Source of the DNA: Macrophomina tecta
Taxonomy: Eukaryota > Ascomycota > Dothideomycetes > Botryosphaeriales > Botryosphaeriaceae
Length of the DNA stretch: 64,000 bases
Direction: 5' to 3'
Assembly: GCA_024180945.1 (NCBI GenBank)
Contig: JAKSGN010000022.1
Location: 310,001-374,000, forward strand
Shown piece by piece: positions 46,535 through 58,300 of the stretch (position 1 is its first letter; each line of letters starts with the position of its first letter). The notes beneath the pieces are model-generated. The model did not search any database. It was given only the letters and a program-made list of their open reading frames with translations, and was not told the origin of the DNA. The position numbers and the translations under genes were made by a program.

Positions 46535-48797
46535 TTACCACGAAAACGCATCGACCTCCAAATCCCATACCATCTTCGCTTTTCCTCCCTGCCTCATCCT
46601 CCTCCTGCCCATTTCCACCACCCCCGCCCTTACCCTGCCGCACAAACCCCCCGGCCCGCACACCACCACCCGCACCCGCCTCCACCCCGCCCCCGCCTCG
46701 CGCTCCAGGATCGCCTCAACCTCCAGTCGCTGCCCGACGCTCACGCTTACTTCTGCCCCGCCACAGCCCCTAGCGCCGCCGCTCTGCACGTCTTCGAGCA
46801 GTGGCATCAGGTCCCCGACTAGCGCTTCGTCACGCGTCTTGAGGCTCCAGTGGAGCGCGACGCTCGTGGTGCTGCTGTGGAGGGGGTCGTGTGCGTAGAT
46901 GAGCGAGGGCAGCACGCCGGTTATGCCGATGCCGCCGGCGAGGAGGAGGAGGCGGTCGGGTCGGTGGGCGGGGGATGGGGATGCGGTGGAGGCGTAGGGG
47001 CCGTCGAGGAGGGAGGGGAGGGAGGGGCTGGGCGTCGGGTGGAGGAGAGATGTCAGGCCGCGGTTTGGATATTTGCGGATGTAGAGGGTCATGCTGGGGC
47101 GTTTTAGTGAGGCCGGGTCGGGCTTGGTGATGGTGGTGGTGGCAGCAGCGGATTTCTCAGGGTCGGGGGAGGAAATGCTGTGGGTGGAAGGTGTGGCTGA
47201 GCGGGTGTTGGTCGGGGTGTGCGTGCGCGGCGGATGGAGCAGGGCGGTTGGGATGACGGAGAAGGGGTGGTTTTCCCAGGGGCGGAACGGGTTGAGGGTC
47301 GGGAAGTAGGCATAGGCGTGGGTATTCTTGCGGAACGAGGAGGCGGACCAGTTGACGCCTTCGATGTCGATGCGCACGATGAGCTCGCTGATCTCGGTAA
47401 CGGAGGCGCGGAGCAGGCCTGTCCGCGCGACGCGCAGGACGCGGAGCAGCCGGTCGGTGAACCAAACGGCGGATGCGGCATAGAGCCAGTATTCGTAACC
47501 CCATTTACGCTGGAAAAGGAACTCGACGTGGTACCAGCAGCCAACGATGACGAAGACGGCGAGGAGAATGTGCAGGATGAGAAAGAGCTCGTAGGAGCGG
47601 CGCCGGAGGAAGAGGACGCTGGCGAGAAGCATGATGCAGGTTGCAACAGTAGCGACAATGCCCCAGATCCAGTACGGCTGGACGAGCTCCTCCTCATAGG
47701 ATCCCATATTTTTGTAGAGGACTAGCTCGACAATGGAGTGCACTATGACTTGCACGGCGAAGATTCGGGCGACCCACCGGTGCAGGAGCATGTATGTCGA
47801 GTGCGACCAGTTCGTGAGCCAGAGAAGGATGTTGTTCCTGCCGGCGAAGAGGATCACGAGCGGTAGGACGGCGAATGCGAGGACGCCTGTCCGGTTGGCG
47901 ACATAGGCCATGATTTCTTGGTAGGTATCTTCGAACCACGTGTTGGGCTGAGTGGATTGATAACTGACGGCTGCCAGAACGACATTCAGAATGGCGAAGA
48001 TGATCACGTAGAGAGCTTGACCCATTGTTGGTGCGTTACCGAGGAGGTATGGGAGCGGCTCAACCTGATAGTTGCCGATAAGAGACGGGTAGACGAGGTA
48101 TGGTTTGAAGGCATCCACAAGATGAGTTGTGCATGGGGCAAGGCAGAGAAGCGTTGCGAGAATCGGAGCAGCGAACCCCGTTACCAGGAGCACAAGACTA
48201 TGGAAAGAGTCAGCTTGATAGTCTGATGCTTTGGAATACTTACCCATATCTAGCATGCCAAGTTTCTTGCTTCTCAAAGTATTCCATCGAATTTTTCTCT
48301 GCCTGCCAGGAGTCGGGAGGTACAATTGCAGTGGAGTTAAGTATCTCTTCCGGATCCAGCTCAGTTGCAGGAGGCGATTGGACTTGTTGCAGTGCACCTG
48401 CATAAGTCCACTTGGGTAGGACATTGACATCTCCTGTAGCCTTCTCTGTCCAATATTTTTCCAGCCTCCAGGCATCAACATGGAAATCCGTACATGTCGA
48501 GTTGATGCACCAAGCAAGAGTTGTCAAGAATGGAGTATCGCCTGCGCGACATTCCGGTGTCGTGGAGCTGCTGCCATGTCCCATGTGTCCGCCTGACCCA
48601 CCATGATCCGAGCACTCAAGAGGGGCGGAGACGACGGCAGCTCTGCAGGCAAAGGCGCATGAAGGGTGGTACATGGAAATACCCAGGCCGATGAAGGCCC
48701 AGGAACATGGAAGTGACAGCAATAAAGTCAGGAGAGTAAGAGGGGATATCATATTGAATGCCGGTCCGAGAAGATGTTGAGAAGCTTTCCAGTGCAT
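46535..48797 (-). CDS. Ferric/cupric reductase transmembrane component (FRE family)
   Basis: Two exons, 48797-48244 and 48197-46535, give 738 residues with a 46-nt intron. The in-frame Met at 48752 (MISPLTLLTLLLSLPCSW) starts a clean signal peptide and may be the true start. A Cys/His-rich ectodomain follows (DHGGSGGHMGHG), then about seven membrane segments. Haem ligands are present as two HX13H pairs: His324/His338 and His394/His408. The FAD motif HPFS is at about 495, the NADPH glycine motif GGIGITG at 606-612 and CGPGGL at 698. The enzyme should move electrons from cytosolic NADPH through FAD and two haems to extracellular Fe(III) or Cu(II). Long Pro/Ser insertions interrupt the FAD-NADPH domain. 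It lies head-to-head with the E2 gene across 1 kb. Confidence 0.93.
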
Positions 48798-49807
48798 CTA
48801 CTAGGTGGTTACCGAGTTGAGGGAGATCGGCAATATATGGTCAACTTGTCAGAAGCCAAGGGAAGCATCTGTGGTCAGGCTTGGGAGGCAGCATCGCCAA
48901 GTGCATTTTGAGAAGATTTGTGCCAGAAAGCTCCGGTGTGGATATGATTTTCGGCTTGTCTAGAAGCGCAAAGTATGAGAAGTATGGACTGGGGGCTCGG
49001 GTGGATGAGCAAGTTTGCGGGACTTGATCATTTCCCGCCATCTGATTGGTTCGAGGCGAGATCGGTTGCAGCCAGCTCGCCAGCGGAAACACAGTCCGCC
49101 CTTGGCAGCGTGAAGCGCGGCATGTAAGCCATCCTCAGCTGAGTCTTTGGCTTGCGAGCACATAGGCACGTTGAAGCTGTGGAAGGAACATGCCATTTCG
49201 CACACCGGTCAGCATGGACCTGGTGCCACCAGAAGCAAGGGAGCATTTCAGCCGTGCTAAGTGAATCTAGATGTTACTAGCAGAACTCGAGACATTGCTA
49301 TTCAGCGAGCTGGGTGCCCGGACATCGTGGATGTGAAAGAGGACAGCAGTTCAGGGCATGCCAAACGAAAGCCTGAAGGCGAGTACCCCATGGGTAGAAC
49401 ATGGAAGAGGGCTGAACCATCCTGGTTGACGTGGGTCTGAGACACAATTCTGGCTTCAACCGTGCGCTGCCATTTGAGCAGAAGTTGCAGGAAAAGGTTG
49501 TTGGGAAGATAGAGACACGGTGCTGAAGGAAGCTGCGGGCAGGTTCAGCCAGAACTTCTTATCAGCACGTGATGCGGGGGCGGTGACGCATGTGCCTGGT
49601 CGAGGCATGCAGGGCGATGGTCAAGTGCCGCCCCAATTCTCTGCCCATCACATCTCACCCTCTGCATCCACGCCTCATTCTAGCGACTGCACCACGCGGC
49701 ATTCTGTTCCGCATCCTGCACCCGCGCCGTCCCCGCAAGCTTCGTCAACAAGCTCGATCCCGACCCCACCAGAACTACGTGCTACTCCGCAGCCAACCCA
49801 AAGCACC
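48798..49807. other. Divergent promoter region
   Basis: Shared spacer upstream of the ferric reductase (minus) and the E2 gene (plus). Frames of 70-85 codons on the minus strand and one of 245 codons on the plus strand that runs into the E2 exons are not supported as separate genes. No GATA-type iron-responsive ATCWGATAA site was noticed. Confidence 0.45.
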
Positions 49808-50552
49808 ATGCTGGCATCGAAAAGATTAGCCAAGGTACGTGCCGTCTTGCTGCTAAATGCTAGACCGTATAGTGTGCTAACGAAAGCCCTCAGGAGCTCT
49901 CTAAGGTGCGCTTCCGTTCCCGCTCTCGATCTTGCCCCCCGCCTCCAGTCCTACGCACATGAACTCCCTCGCTGCCTTCCTGTCGCGTGTGATTACCCCT
50001 CAACTTCGGCGCACTATATCTGGCATACATTCGGGGATACTGACGCTTCGTTGTCGTTGCAGATGCAAGAAGGTTTGCCGCCAGGTATCTCGCTTGTCGA
50101 GGCCGAAAACTTCGACACCTGGCTCATGGACATCCGTGTCATGGACGATAACCCCCTCTACCGCGACCAAACCTACCGCTTGAAGTTCAAGTTCCCCAAC
50201 AACTACCCCATCGGTATGCTTGTATGCTTGGCAACCACTTTTACGAACCCCCGCTAACCAGAGACTCGTCGATGCAGAAGCTCCCGAGGTCGTCTTCGTT
50301 CCCGTGCCCGCCCAGAACATTGGTATACCCCTACATCCGCATATCTACAGCAACGGAATCATCTGCCTTGATCTCCTTGATCGCCAGGGCTGGAGCCCCG
50401 TTCACAATGTTCAAAGTGTCTGCGTGAGTTTGCAGAGCATGCTCACTAGCAACGATAAGGCCGAGCGACCTCCGGGTGATGATGACTTCGTGCGCCGGAA
50501 TACCCAGAGGCCGAGGGACATCAACTTCTATTTCCACGATGATAAAGTTTGA
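49808..50552 (+). CDS. UBE2W-like ubiquitin-conjugating enzyme E2
   Basis: Four exons, 49808-49834, 49894-49905, 50063-50213 and 50278-50552, encode 154 residues; the second exon is only 12 nt (codes ELSK). Spliced, the N-terminus MLASKRLAKELSKMQEGLPPG matches the first helix of E2 enzymes, which cannot be built without the microexon. The active-site region reads HPHIYSNGIICLDLL with catalytic Cys93; HPH in place of the usual HPN and the downstream RPPGDDDFVRRN place it with UBE2W (S. pombe Ubc16), an E2 that ubiquitinates protein N-termini. The C-terminal FYFHDDKV corresponds to the flexible tail of UBE2W. Introns are 59, 157 and 64 nt. Cytosolic or nuclear action is expected from the family. 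Confidence 0.92.
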
Positions 50553-52792
50553 CCTATGGACTAAAATGACTACTGGCGAACAATTTTAAGGCTTCATAAC
50601 ACCACAAGAGGTAAAGATTGATCGGAGTCCAAAGCGGCTTGTCCAGTTCAGAGATCGGGTATGAGAATCATTCCCGCAGGATACCCTATGCCTTCACAAT
50701 AGCTACGGACGCTTGGGTCAGGTGTGGGAGTTCTTCTGGTTTGTTTCAGGGTTGCTTTGTTTCTGGCTATTCTTTACTATTTCGACATTTTCCCTCTAGC
50801 ATTGCGGCGGTGTTTATCGGCACGATTTCCCCATGACCGGCGTTCTTGCGTTCCAGGCACACGCGACGCGGTTCTCATTAGACATGGGCTTCAATATGAA
50901 TTTCTAAAATGCCGTCGAAATAGGTGTGTACTGCCGAAAACACTTCACTCACGCGTTTTTTCATCATGCGCCTGTGACGTTCGTGTCATGCTCACGGATA
51001 ATCTACAGCGCTGATTTGAAGTGCATTCCATCGTCATATTTTTCCGTCACGAGCCAAAACATCATATAGGGGTATCCATTCGTGGCTCTAAAATCCTTGG
51101 GCCAACATAATCCGCTTATGATACGCACTTACCCTTGGAGTACGCATCAATGGCATCTAGCACTTCCGGCCCCCACTTCCGGCGTTCATCTCTGGGCATA
51201 TGTCCGGATCGCTCCAAGGCGATCCATTAGCCTGAGTGCTTGAGCCATCCCGGCTCGTTCCCAGAGCCGAATCTGGTGGCCCGCAACGTTGGTTTGCGGC
51301 GTCGCTTTGTCCGATGATCTTGATCTTCGGGCCTGTGCAGCCACGAGATGGATCAGTTTAGGTTGTACATTTCTAGAAGGGTGTCTTGAGCTGCGAGCAC
51401 CGGAACCATTTCTGAGGCGGTACATAAGCTGCCAACGGGCTTGAACAACGTCATTATCGGCAGCTTCGCGAGATGGACAGAATATTCCTGGTCTGTACTC
51501 AGCCTTTATAACATTTGTGGGGGCCCGTAGGGCCTGTGTGAATCTGCCCCATTCTGAATGCCAGGATATCCTTCGAGAAGCAGTGTCTGACCACGTTGCG
51601 CCAGTCACCAAGTTCTTTCGTGCTTTGTCAGGTCCTGGTGTATGGCCTCACAGGATTTTGCAGCTGCTCAGTCGAGACGTATCGAAGCACAGATATTCGT
51701 TTATGGTATCCTTTACGCGAGCCTCGTTCGTATAGGGATTCCTGGTTGAAGGCTCAAATCGGGGTCTATCGGGCTCTCGCATCCAATCGGCACGCTTCAT
51801 TTGTGTAGTCTCCACGAAAAAGTCCACGAATTTTTTTTAAAAAAAATTAAAACACCAAACATACAACTCACGCTCTACAATGCTAATATGCTTCTACTTC
51901 CCCAGTACCTTTGTGCGCACTTATGCATGCGCATTGTTGGAGACTGTACGCCATCTATCAAGCAGAGTGGTAACACTACACATTACGTCATCGGCAGCGT
52001 TTTACTTTTCCTCCGATGGAGTTCGGGCCGGGCCGCATGCAGCTGCAGGTAAGCAATCAGTTGCAAGATAGACGTAGTCTCCTATAAATACATCAGCAGC
52101 ACCTTGTTTTTTTTTTTTTTTTTTTCGGCTGCCAACGGCCTCGGACTTCTCCCAAAAATGGCCGCGGCATGTCTCCTTTCTCGGAGTCCAGCATACCGAT
52201 CTCGTATCGGCCTATCTTCACCAATCTGAGGCCTTCGTCTGACTCGTCACAAGGGGCAAGATCTGCCTTGAAATGGCAAACGAAGTAATTCTAATGACTC
52301 GCTCTCAACCGCTTGCAACAATTTATGCGATGCCGCATGGTCCGGAGACCGAAAATCGCCAACTGGTCTTGCTGTTGGATGCTTCAAAACACCACTGTGG
52401 CGCCCGCAATGTCTTGTTACATATGCCGTACGAACAATCCCGACAATTAAGGATTTCCCTGGCATGCAGAAACGCACATGCAGGGCATCAATCCTGGACC
52501 ACGATCCCTGTCGGCTGAATGGTGCTTTCGCTCGCTTTCCCGGCCCGACCGAGATACAGGGAGAACGCGTCTCCCGCCTTCTCCTCTTCTTTCTCCCCTA
52601 CAGGTGTCACATTTCGCGTCACGTCCCGCTCGCCGGCTTGGATCCGACTTACCCTCCACTCGTTTAGCCCTGGATTTTACAATGCGGCCCTAAAAAACAG
52701 AGCTTGCTCCGATACGAGGCGCGATCGCTACGTCATTTCTCTGCGCAGTCCGCAGCCACTCCACCTCAGACCTTTGACATCCTGCAGCAGAC
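50553..52792. other. Intergenic region, no supported gene
   Basis: Spacer between the E2 gene and the Cys-rich membrane protein gene. It contains a self-complementary T8A8 tract at 51831-51846 and a T run at about 52,107-52,125. Frames of 60-141 codons occur on both strands without motif support. Confidence 0.45.
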
Positions 52793-53917
52793 ATGGCTGT
52801 GACCTCGATAGTACCGGGAGGCGCTGGGCCCCTGACGACGCTCTTTACCACGCCCGATTTCTGCGGATCAAGCGCCTGGACCGACCATGAGACACCGGCG
52901 TTATCAAACTCAATATGCATGCCGAATTCGTGGTCGCAATATTGGAACTACAAGGCGGGCTTCTACTCGCCCGCCATCTGTCCCTGGGGCTATACAAGAG
53001 CATGCACCATCCCCGAAAGCGTAGCAACCGGCATCGATCTGGGTGGCCCTCTAACGAGCGGAGAGACCGGGCACATATGCTGTCCCACGTACGTAAATCT
53101 GGTCCGAGCCAAAACCAACCGCAAGCTAACAATGGCATTCTCCGTAAGCAGCGGCGGTTACACCTGCGTCCCCGGCGAAAGCTGGACGTCCTACAGCAAG
53201 TGCATGTCGACCGGCACCAGCATCTTCACCGCCTCGAACGAAATCACGCCCGCCTTCTTGACGACCACGAAGCCACTCGTCTATGCCATCCAGGTGCGCT
53301 GGCAGTCGTCCGACCTCTCCATCCTGGCCACCAATCCCACCGTCCCCGGCCAGACCTGGACACCCTCGGCCACCGCCTCGGCGGGCACCCGCCCCACCGC
53401 AACGGCCACCAGCACGAGCTCCGCAACCGCGGCCGACAACGACGGCGACGGTGCCGACGACGACGCCGCAGACGACTTCGACGACCTCTCCACCGGCGCC
53501 AAGATCGGCATCGTCGCCGGCGCGACCGTCGGCGTGCTTGCGCTAGCGCTGCTCGCCTACCTCGTCTGGCGCCGCCGCCCGAAGAAGCGCCACTCACAGC
53601 AGATGGCGCAGGACGCCGTCAAGCCCGGCACCCCGTACCAGCAGCTCTGCGAGGAAGAGAATCTGTCGAGGGAGCATCAGGGCGGGATAGCGCTGGGCAA
53701 CAGCCCCGTCTCGCCGCTCTCTCCAGCGCAAGGGTTCTCGGCGTCGACGAACACGATTGGGACGGCGTTGTCGGTGCCGCGCGCGGAGGTGGCGGGCAGC
53801 ACGGCGTTCGCGGCGGAGCTGCCGGCCAGTCACGCGTATCCGGCTGAGATGCCGGATACTGCGGTTGTGGCGGAATTGCCGGGGGATTATGCGTTTAAGA
53901 AGGTAGATGGGAGGTAA
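52793..53917 (+). CDS. Single-pass membrane protein with Cys-rich ectodomain
   Basis: Intronless frame of 374 residues. The first 180 residues contain paired cysteines (Cys24, Cys42, Cys63, Cys71, Cys96, Cys97, Cys125, Cys137) and blocks typical of a Pezizomycotina surface family: PLTTLFTTPDFC, FYSPAICPWGYTRAC and GHICCP. A Thr/Ser-rich stalk and a run of aspartates precede a membrane helix at about 236-259 (IGIVAGATVGVLALALLAYL) with a positive stop sequence RRRPKKR, so the C-terminal 110 residues face the cytosol. Like many members of this family it lacks an obvious N-terminal signal peptide, so the helix may act as signal anchor. A wall- or stress-sensor role is possible by analogy with Mid2/Wsc architecture but is inference. 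Confidence 0.75.
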   Translation: MAVTSIVPGGAGPLTTLFTTPDFCGSSAWTDHETPALSNSICMPNSWSQYWNYKAGFYSPAICPWGYTRACTIPESVATGIDLGGPLTSGETGHICCPTYVNLVRAKTNRKLTMAFSVSSGGYTCVPGESWTSYSKCMSTGTSIFTASNEITPAFLTTTKPLVYAIQVRWQSSDLSILATNPTVPGQTWTPSATASAGTRPTATATSTSSATAADNDGDGADDDAADDFDDLSTGAKIGIVAGATVGVLALALLAYLVWRRRPKKRHSQQMAQDAVKPGTPYQQLCEEENLSREHQGGIALGNSPVSPLSPAQGFSASTNTIGTALSVPRAEVAGSTAFAAELPASHAYPAEMPDTAVVAELPGDYAFKKVDGR

Positions 53918-54816
53918 GGCGGTCCTTGAAGAAGGAAAGAGAAAAAGAAAGAGCTCATATAAGGGGGCAAGAAGTTCCTGATGAAAAGAAGCTCCTGATG
54001 AAGGACATCTGCGGGATTCTTGTTTCCTTCGGAGAGCTGTTGCGAGCTCTGAAATCAAGAGTGCAAGTTTCAGCAGTATTGGCTATACATAACCGGTGGC
54101 AATTATGTGGTATCCGGACAGGTCCTGGACTTCGATGCGGGCGACAGTCAGAATTTTGACGAAGAGTCCGAAATTCGTCCTTTATTCGTAGCACGCAACG
54201 ATCGTTTCGGACAGGCGCCGGTAGTTGTGGGCCTCACCCGCAGTGCGAACGGTAACGAAAACGCGTGTTGTCCAGTACGATTATGGGGCTCGTCTTGCAG
54301 GATGGCAACCAGAAGGAACGACATCTGGGACGACCAATGCTCCATAGTCCTGCTTTGTACCTTCGAGGCACCACTGAATCGCGCATATTCGAAACAAGTG
54401 TATGCCAGGGACTGCATGAGGAAGCAGAGGGATCACGCAGAATAGCAGTCAAGTCTGGGCCTTTCAACAACAGCGCCTCCATGCAAGAAATGCCAGTATA
54501 TATAATTCCAATTGACTGTTCATTGTTCTTTTTCCTGTATTTTAATAACAATTTTCGCGCCGAGTTAACTCCGTCTTCGCTGCGACAGAACTCTACGCCA
54601 TTAATCATGAGGGTGAGGCGTGTTTCTTCCGTGGAGGCGCCGCTGGCTTATGCAAAAAGGTACCCACCACCGTGCAATATCACTGCTAAGGAAGGTTTTC
54701 CTTGCGTAATATATCGGCAACAGATATATCGGAACGAATGCCAGAGCAGACGTCGTGTATATTAAGCTCGTTAGCCACCCCTTCTTCGCCCATAGGAAAG
54801 GTAAAATTGCACCCGC
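53918..54816. other. Intergenic region, AT-richer
   Basis: Spacer downstream of the Cys-rich membrane protein. A 166-codon plus frame (54265-54765) has no recognisable features. It may contain eroded upstream parts of the hydratase relic that follows, but none could be aligned by eye. Confidence 0.4.
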
Positions 54817-55155
54817 GCCACTCATCTCCTCACTACCGGCAACACTTTCTCGGCAGACTCCAAGGCCCTTAACGGTATTTTCTCGAAAGTCCTACCTGAA
54901 CCGACGGATATATTACCCCGAGCACTCGCATTTACCCAAGAGATTGCCGAACAGGTTAGTTCAGTGGCTATATACCTCAACCGGCAGCCCATTTGGCGAG
55001 ATCAGGGCTCGGCTGAGGCAGCGTACTTAGTTATTAGCCCAATCATATTCGACGTGTTTGGTTCAAAGTACGTTGCTTCGGCAGCTCCTTTCTGTTGGTC
55101 GGTGTTGGGAGATAAGGTGCAGCAGCGGAATGGGGTAGATTCTTGGCATGGGTGA
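54817..55155 (+). pseudogene. C-terminal remnant of an enoyl-CoA hydratase/isomerase
   Basis: A 113-codon frame without start codon reads ATHLLTTGNTFSADSKALNG, then FSKVLPEPTDILPRALAFTQ and EIAEQVSSVAIYLNRQPIWR, then GSAEAAYLVISPIIFDVFGSK. This order and spacing match the C-terminal third of fungal crotonase-fold enzymes (HLLTTG, LFSEVLP, ALxLAEEIAxN, SxEAAHLxDS). The catalytic N-terminal portion with the oxyanion-hole residues is missing, and the sequence just upstream (ATPSSPIG in another frame) suggests a frameshift. It lies next to the transposon-split gene, in a region that has suffered rearrangement. Family assignment is moderately sure; loss of function is clear. Confidence 0.6.
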
Positions 55156-55335
55156 GAGAATGGTGTAGGAAGCTCTCCTTTACTAGTCATGCAGGGGGCT
55201 ATCATTAATAAGGAACTCGATACATGTGCTTCCTAACATCTTCCAAGAAGGCTGAGGCCGGTGTCCGATTTTCTCGCGTCGTTCGACAGATTACCTATTC
55301 GTATTCCTTACCTAACAACGCGTCCACGCATACAA

Positions 55336-58300
55336 TCATACTTCTCCATAATTATGCTCGCTCTCGGATTTCTTTCTTTCACTAGCGTGCTCGGAGCCCG
55401 CCGAAGATGCTACACTCTCGGTCTGATTTGATTTTTGTTGCGTCAGTTTTTGCTCTTCAAGTGTTACAGGCATAGCGGTTATAAAGTCCTTCGGAGTGTC
55501 TCCTTGACCAGAGCGAATAGTATTCAATCCGACAGTCGCAAAACGGAATTCCGGGACGCCGAATCGACCGAGCATACGCTCGATTAGTGGCTTGAGAAAT
55601 GGCGCACAGGCTGCAGCAATGAGGCCTATCTCTTCGACTCTATACCACCAAAATAGTGGCATCCAGAAACGGAAAGAGTCGGTTCGAGGGTTCCACTTAT
55701 GTATGTAGACGACTTTCATCACTCCGGCTACAGCCGCAATTATTCCGAGTGCCATGAGGAAGGTGATGAGGATCCGCTCCATCAGGGGTCTGTGCAGCTT
55801 GAAGATGAAAAACATGGGCATGATAGCAAAGACAAGATCGCTTATTATACCAATACCTGCTGTGTGTTAGCATGTGCCAATGTGGAACGTAACTCGGAAA
55901 CAGGCTGGATTATGATAATTTATTATCGTTTCTTATCGATAACTATCGCTATCACCTCTTATCGATAATTATCAATAATTATCATGATACCTTGGCATTT
56001 TCTTGGCATTGGGATGAAAATCATCAACAACGCGTTCAACGCGTCGTAAGCCATCAACAAACATGTTCAACGCATCGTAAACCATCGACGACGCGCCCTA
56101 CACGTCGTAGTTGACGGCAATTATCTGTCAGCACCGTCCTCGCGGTGTCGAATCCCGTGTCGTCCAGCTTCAACCCAAAGCCCAACGACCCGATTCACGA
56201 CATCACCACTTCGTCCCGCTCGCTTCTGCTCCGCATCTCAGCTTCCTTCATTTTCGACAGCCGAAGCTTCGACTCAATACTCGAGCCTTCTCTTCGTCAA
56301 ATTCTCCGGTTGCTTGTGAAATTGCGACTCTCTGAGACGTCGCGTCTCAACCTTTCGTCCTTTACTCGCGAGTTGCGAACTCCGCAACAACCTTTTGAGT
56401 TCCCACCAAAACCTTCTTATGTTTCAAGTAGATTCACTCGCATGATATAGGTCAAGTTGGCGCAGCCAAACTTGACTTCCTTTCCTTGCGTAACGTCCTG
56501 TCGACCAATCCAAGTCTGCTTTGTTCCTGTCCCGGCCCTGCTCGTGACACTTACCTGCATGGTCGAGTACGACAACTCTTACACTTCACTTTCCACCAGA
56601 CGCACTCATCAGATGAGTGGCACTCCGGCAACTTTCACCATCTAATAAACTAAACCCCAGGATATGCGCACCAAAGGACACAATGTCAGCTCAGGAGCTA
56701 ATATGCTGCCAACTGTGCTGTCTGTAAATAGGCCCTCGGCCGTACCATCACAGCCCACCACGTTCTTTCAACTATTACGTACGAATTATGGATTCCGAGG
56801 CGGATTCATCTCTTTTAACGCCTTTAACTATCCAAGTTTCGACCGAAAGCCGATCCAAAAAGCTTCCAAAGGTAAAGAGGGGATCTGCTCATAAGACATA
56901 GGCTCACACTCGTCCGGCACGCGATAGAGAGGATTCCCGTCTCAAGTTCTACACACATTGCACAGAATCACCGTACAGCACCAAAACCAGTACGAATATG
57001 CGGTTACATCTCAAATCAAAGCATGGAATCAAAGTCGACGTATCTCCAGGTCCAACCAAGGAAGAAGCAGCCCAACAGCTACAGCAGCTTTATTCCCAAG
57101 CAGAGTCTTCCGGCCAGACCAACGAGATCGACACCCGAGTCTGCCGAAAACACCTGAATTCGGCCGTGATTACTGAGGCTTTGGTTACGCTGACCGTCGT
57201 ACGGAATCTCCCTTTCCAAGCCGTCCAATGGCCTGAATTTCATGCTTTTTGCCAGACGCTCAACCCAGAATCGTCTGGCATCATCACTACAGCGCATTCT
57301 CAGATCACGAACAAGATTAGAGAGTCCTGGCTCACCCACAAAGATAACGTACGTAAAAAACTTCAGTCGGCCATATCAAGCATTCATCTTTCGCTTAATA
57401 TCTGAACCTCCCCAAACCGGCTACTTCTTCTTGGGGTCTGCGCGCATTTTGTTAATCGGAGTTCAGAGGATCTTACAAAGGCCCTCCTTACGCTTCGTCC
57501 TATCGGAAACCACGGCGGAGACGAGCAATTCGCGACTCTAATCCCCGTCCTGGAGGACTACGGGATCCAACGGAAGCTTGGGTCTATCGTCAGCGACAAC
57601 GCCTCGTCGAACGATACGCTTTGTCGTGCGGTAGAGAACCACTTGCGTGAAGAGGAGGGCATGGCCTGGGATGCCACCCGTTGGCGAGTCCGCTGCATCG
57701 GCCACATCATCAACTTGGCCGTCCAAGCCTTTCTGTTTTGTGACCGGATCGAATTAGAGCGACTAGAGTCGTACGACGAACAGGAAGGCAATGGGAAGCT
57801 AGGGAACGAAGCGGCGAAACGGGCAACCTTCCGGACTCTGGGGCCGCTCGGCAAGCTTCACAATATCGTCGTCCACATTCGCACTTCCGCCGCTCGCGCC
57901 AAGGAGTTCAAAGAACTGGCGGGCAGAATGATTCCACTTGACAATCGTACAAGGTGGAATAGCTGGTTTCTCATGCTAGCTGTGGCCGACCAGAAAGCGG
58001 GACCTGTGGACACCTACACCAAGAACCACCTTGCCACACTCCAGGCCGACTATCTCTCCCCAAAGGACTGGGAACAGCTCCGAAAGATTAAGGATTTCCT
58101 TCAACCCTTCCACCAGGCAACTCTGGAGACCCAGGGAGGCAACGCGACCATCGATCGAGTACTATTCACTATGGATGTTATAATTGGGTACCTTCAAGAC
58201 GCGTCTGTAAGTTGACATCATCCTAGATTGGGCAATACTAACACCGTGCCACAGTCGAAACATGGTTCTGACAAACCGTTCAAGCGTCGGATTGAAAATG

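Noticed and set aside
56118..56180. TGTCGAATCCCGT resembling a tRNA B box inside the hAT element
   Set aside because: No matching A box, acceptor stem or cloverleaf around it.
56872..56901. 30-nt GT-AG intron that would bypass the first transposase stop
   Set aside because: Too short for a fungal spliceosomal intron and without a branch site; a TGG-to-TAG change is simpler.
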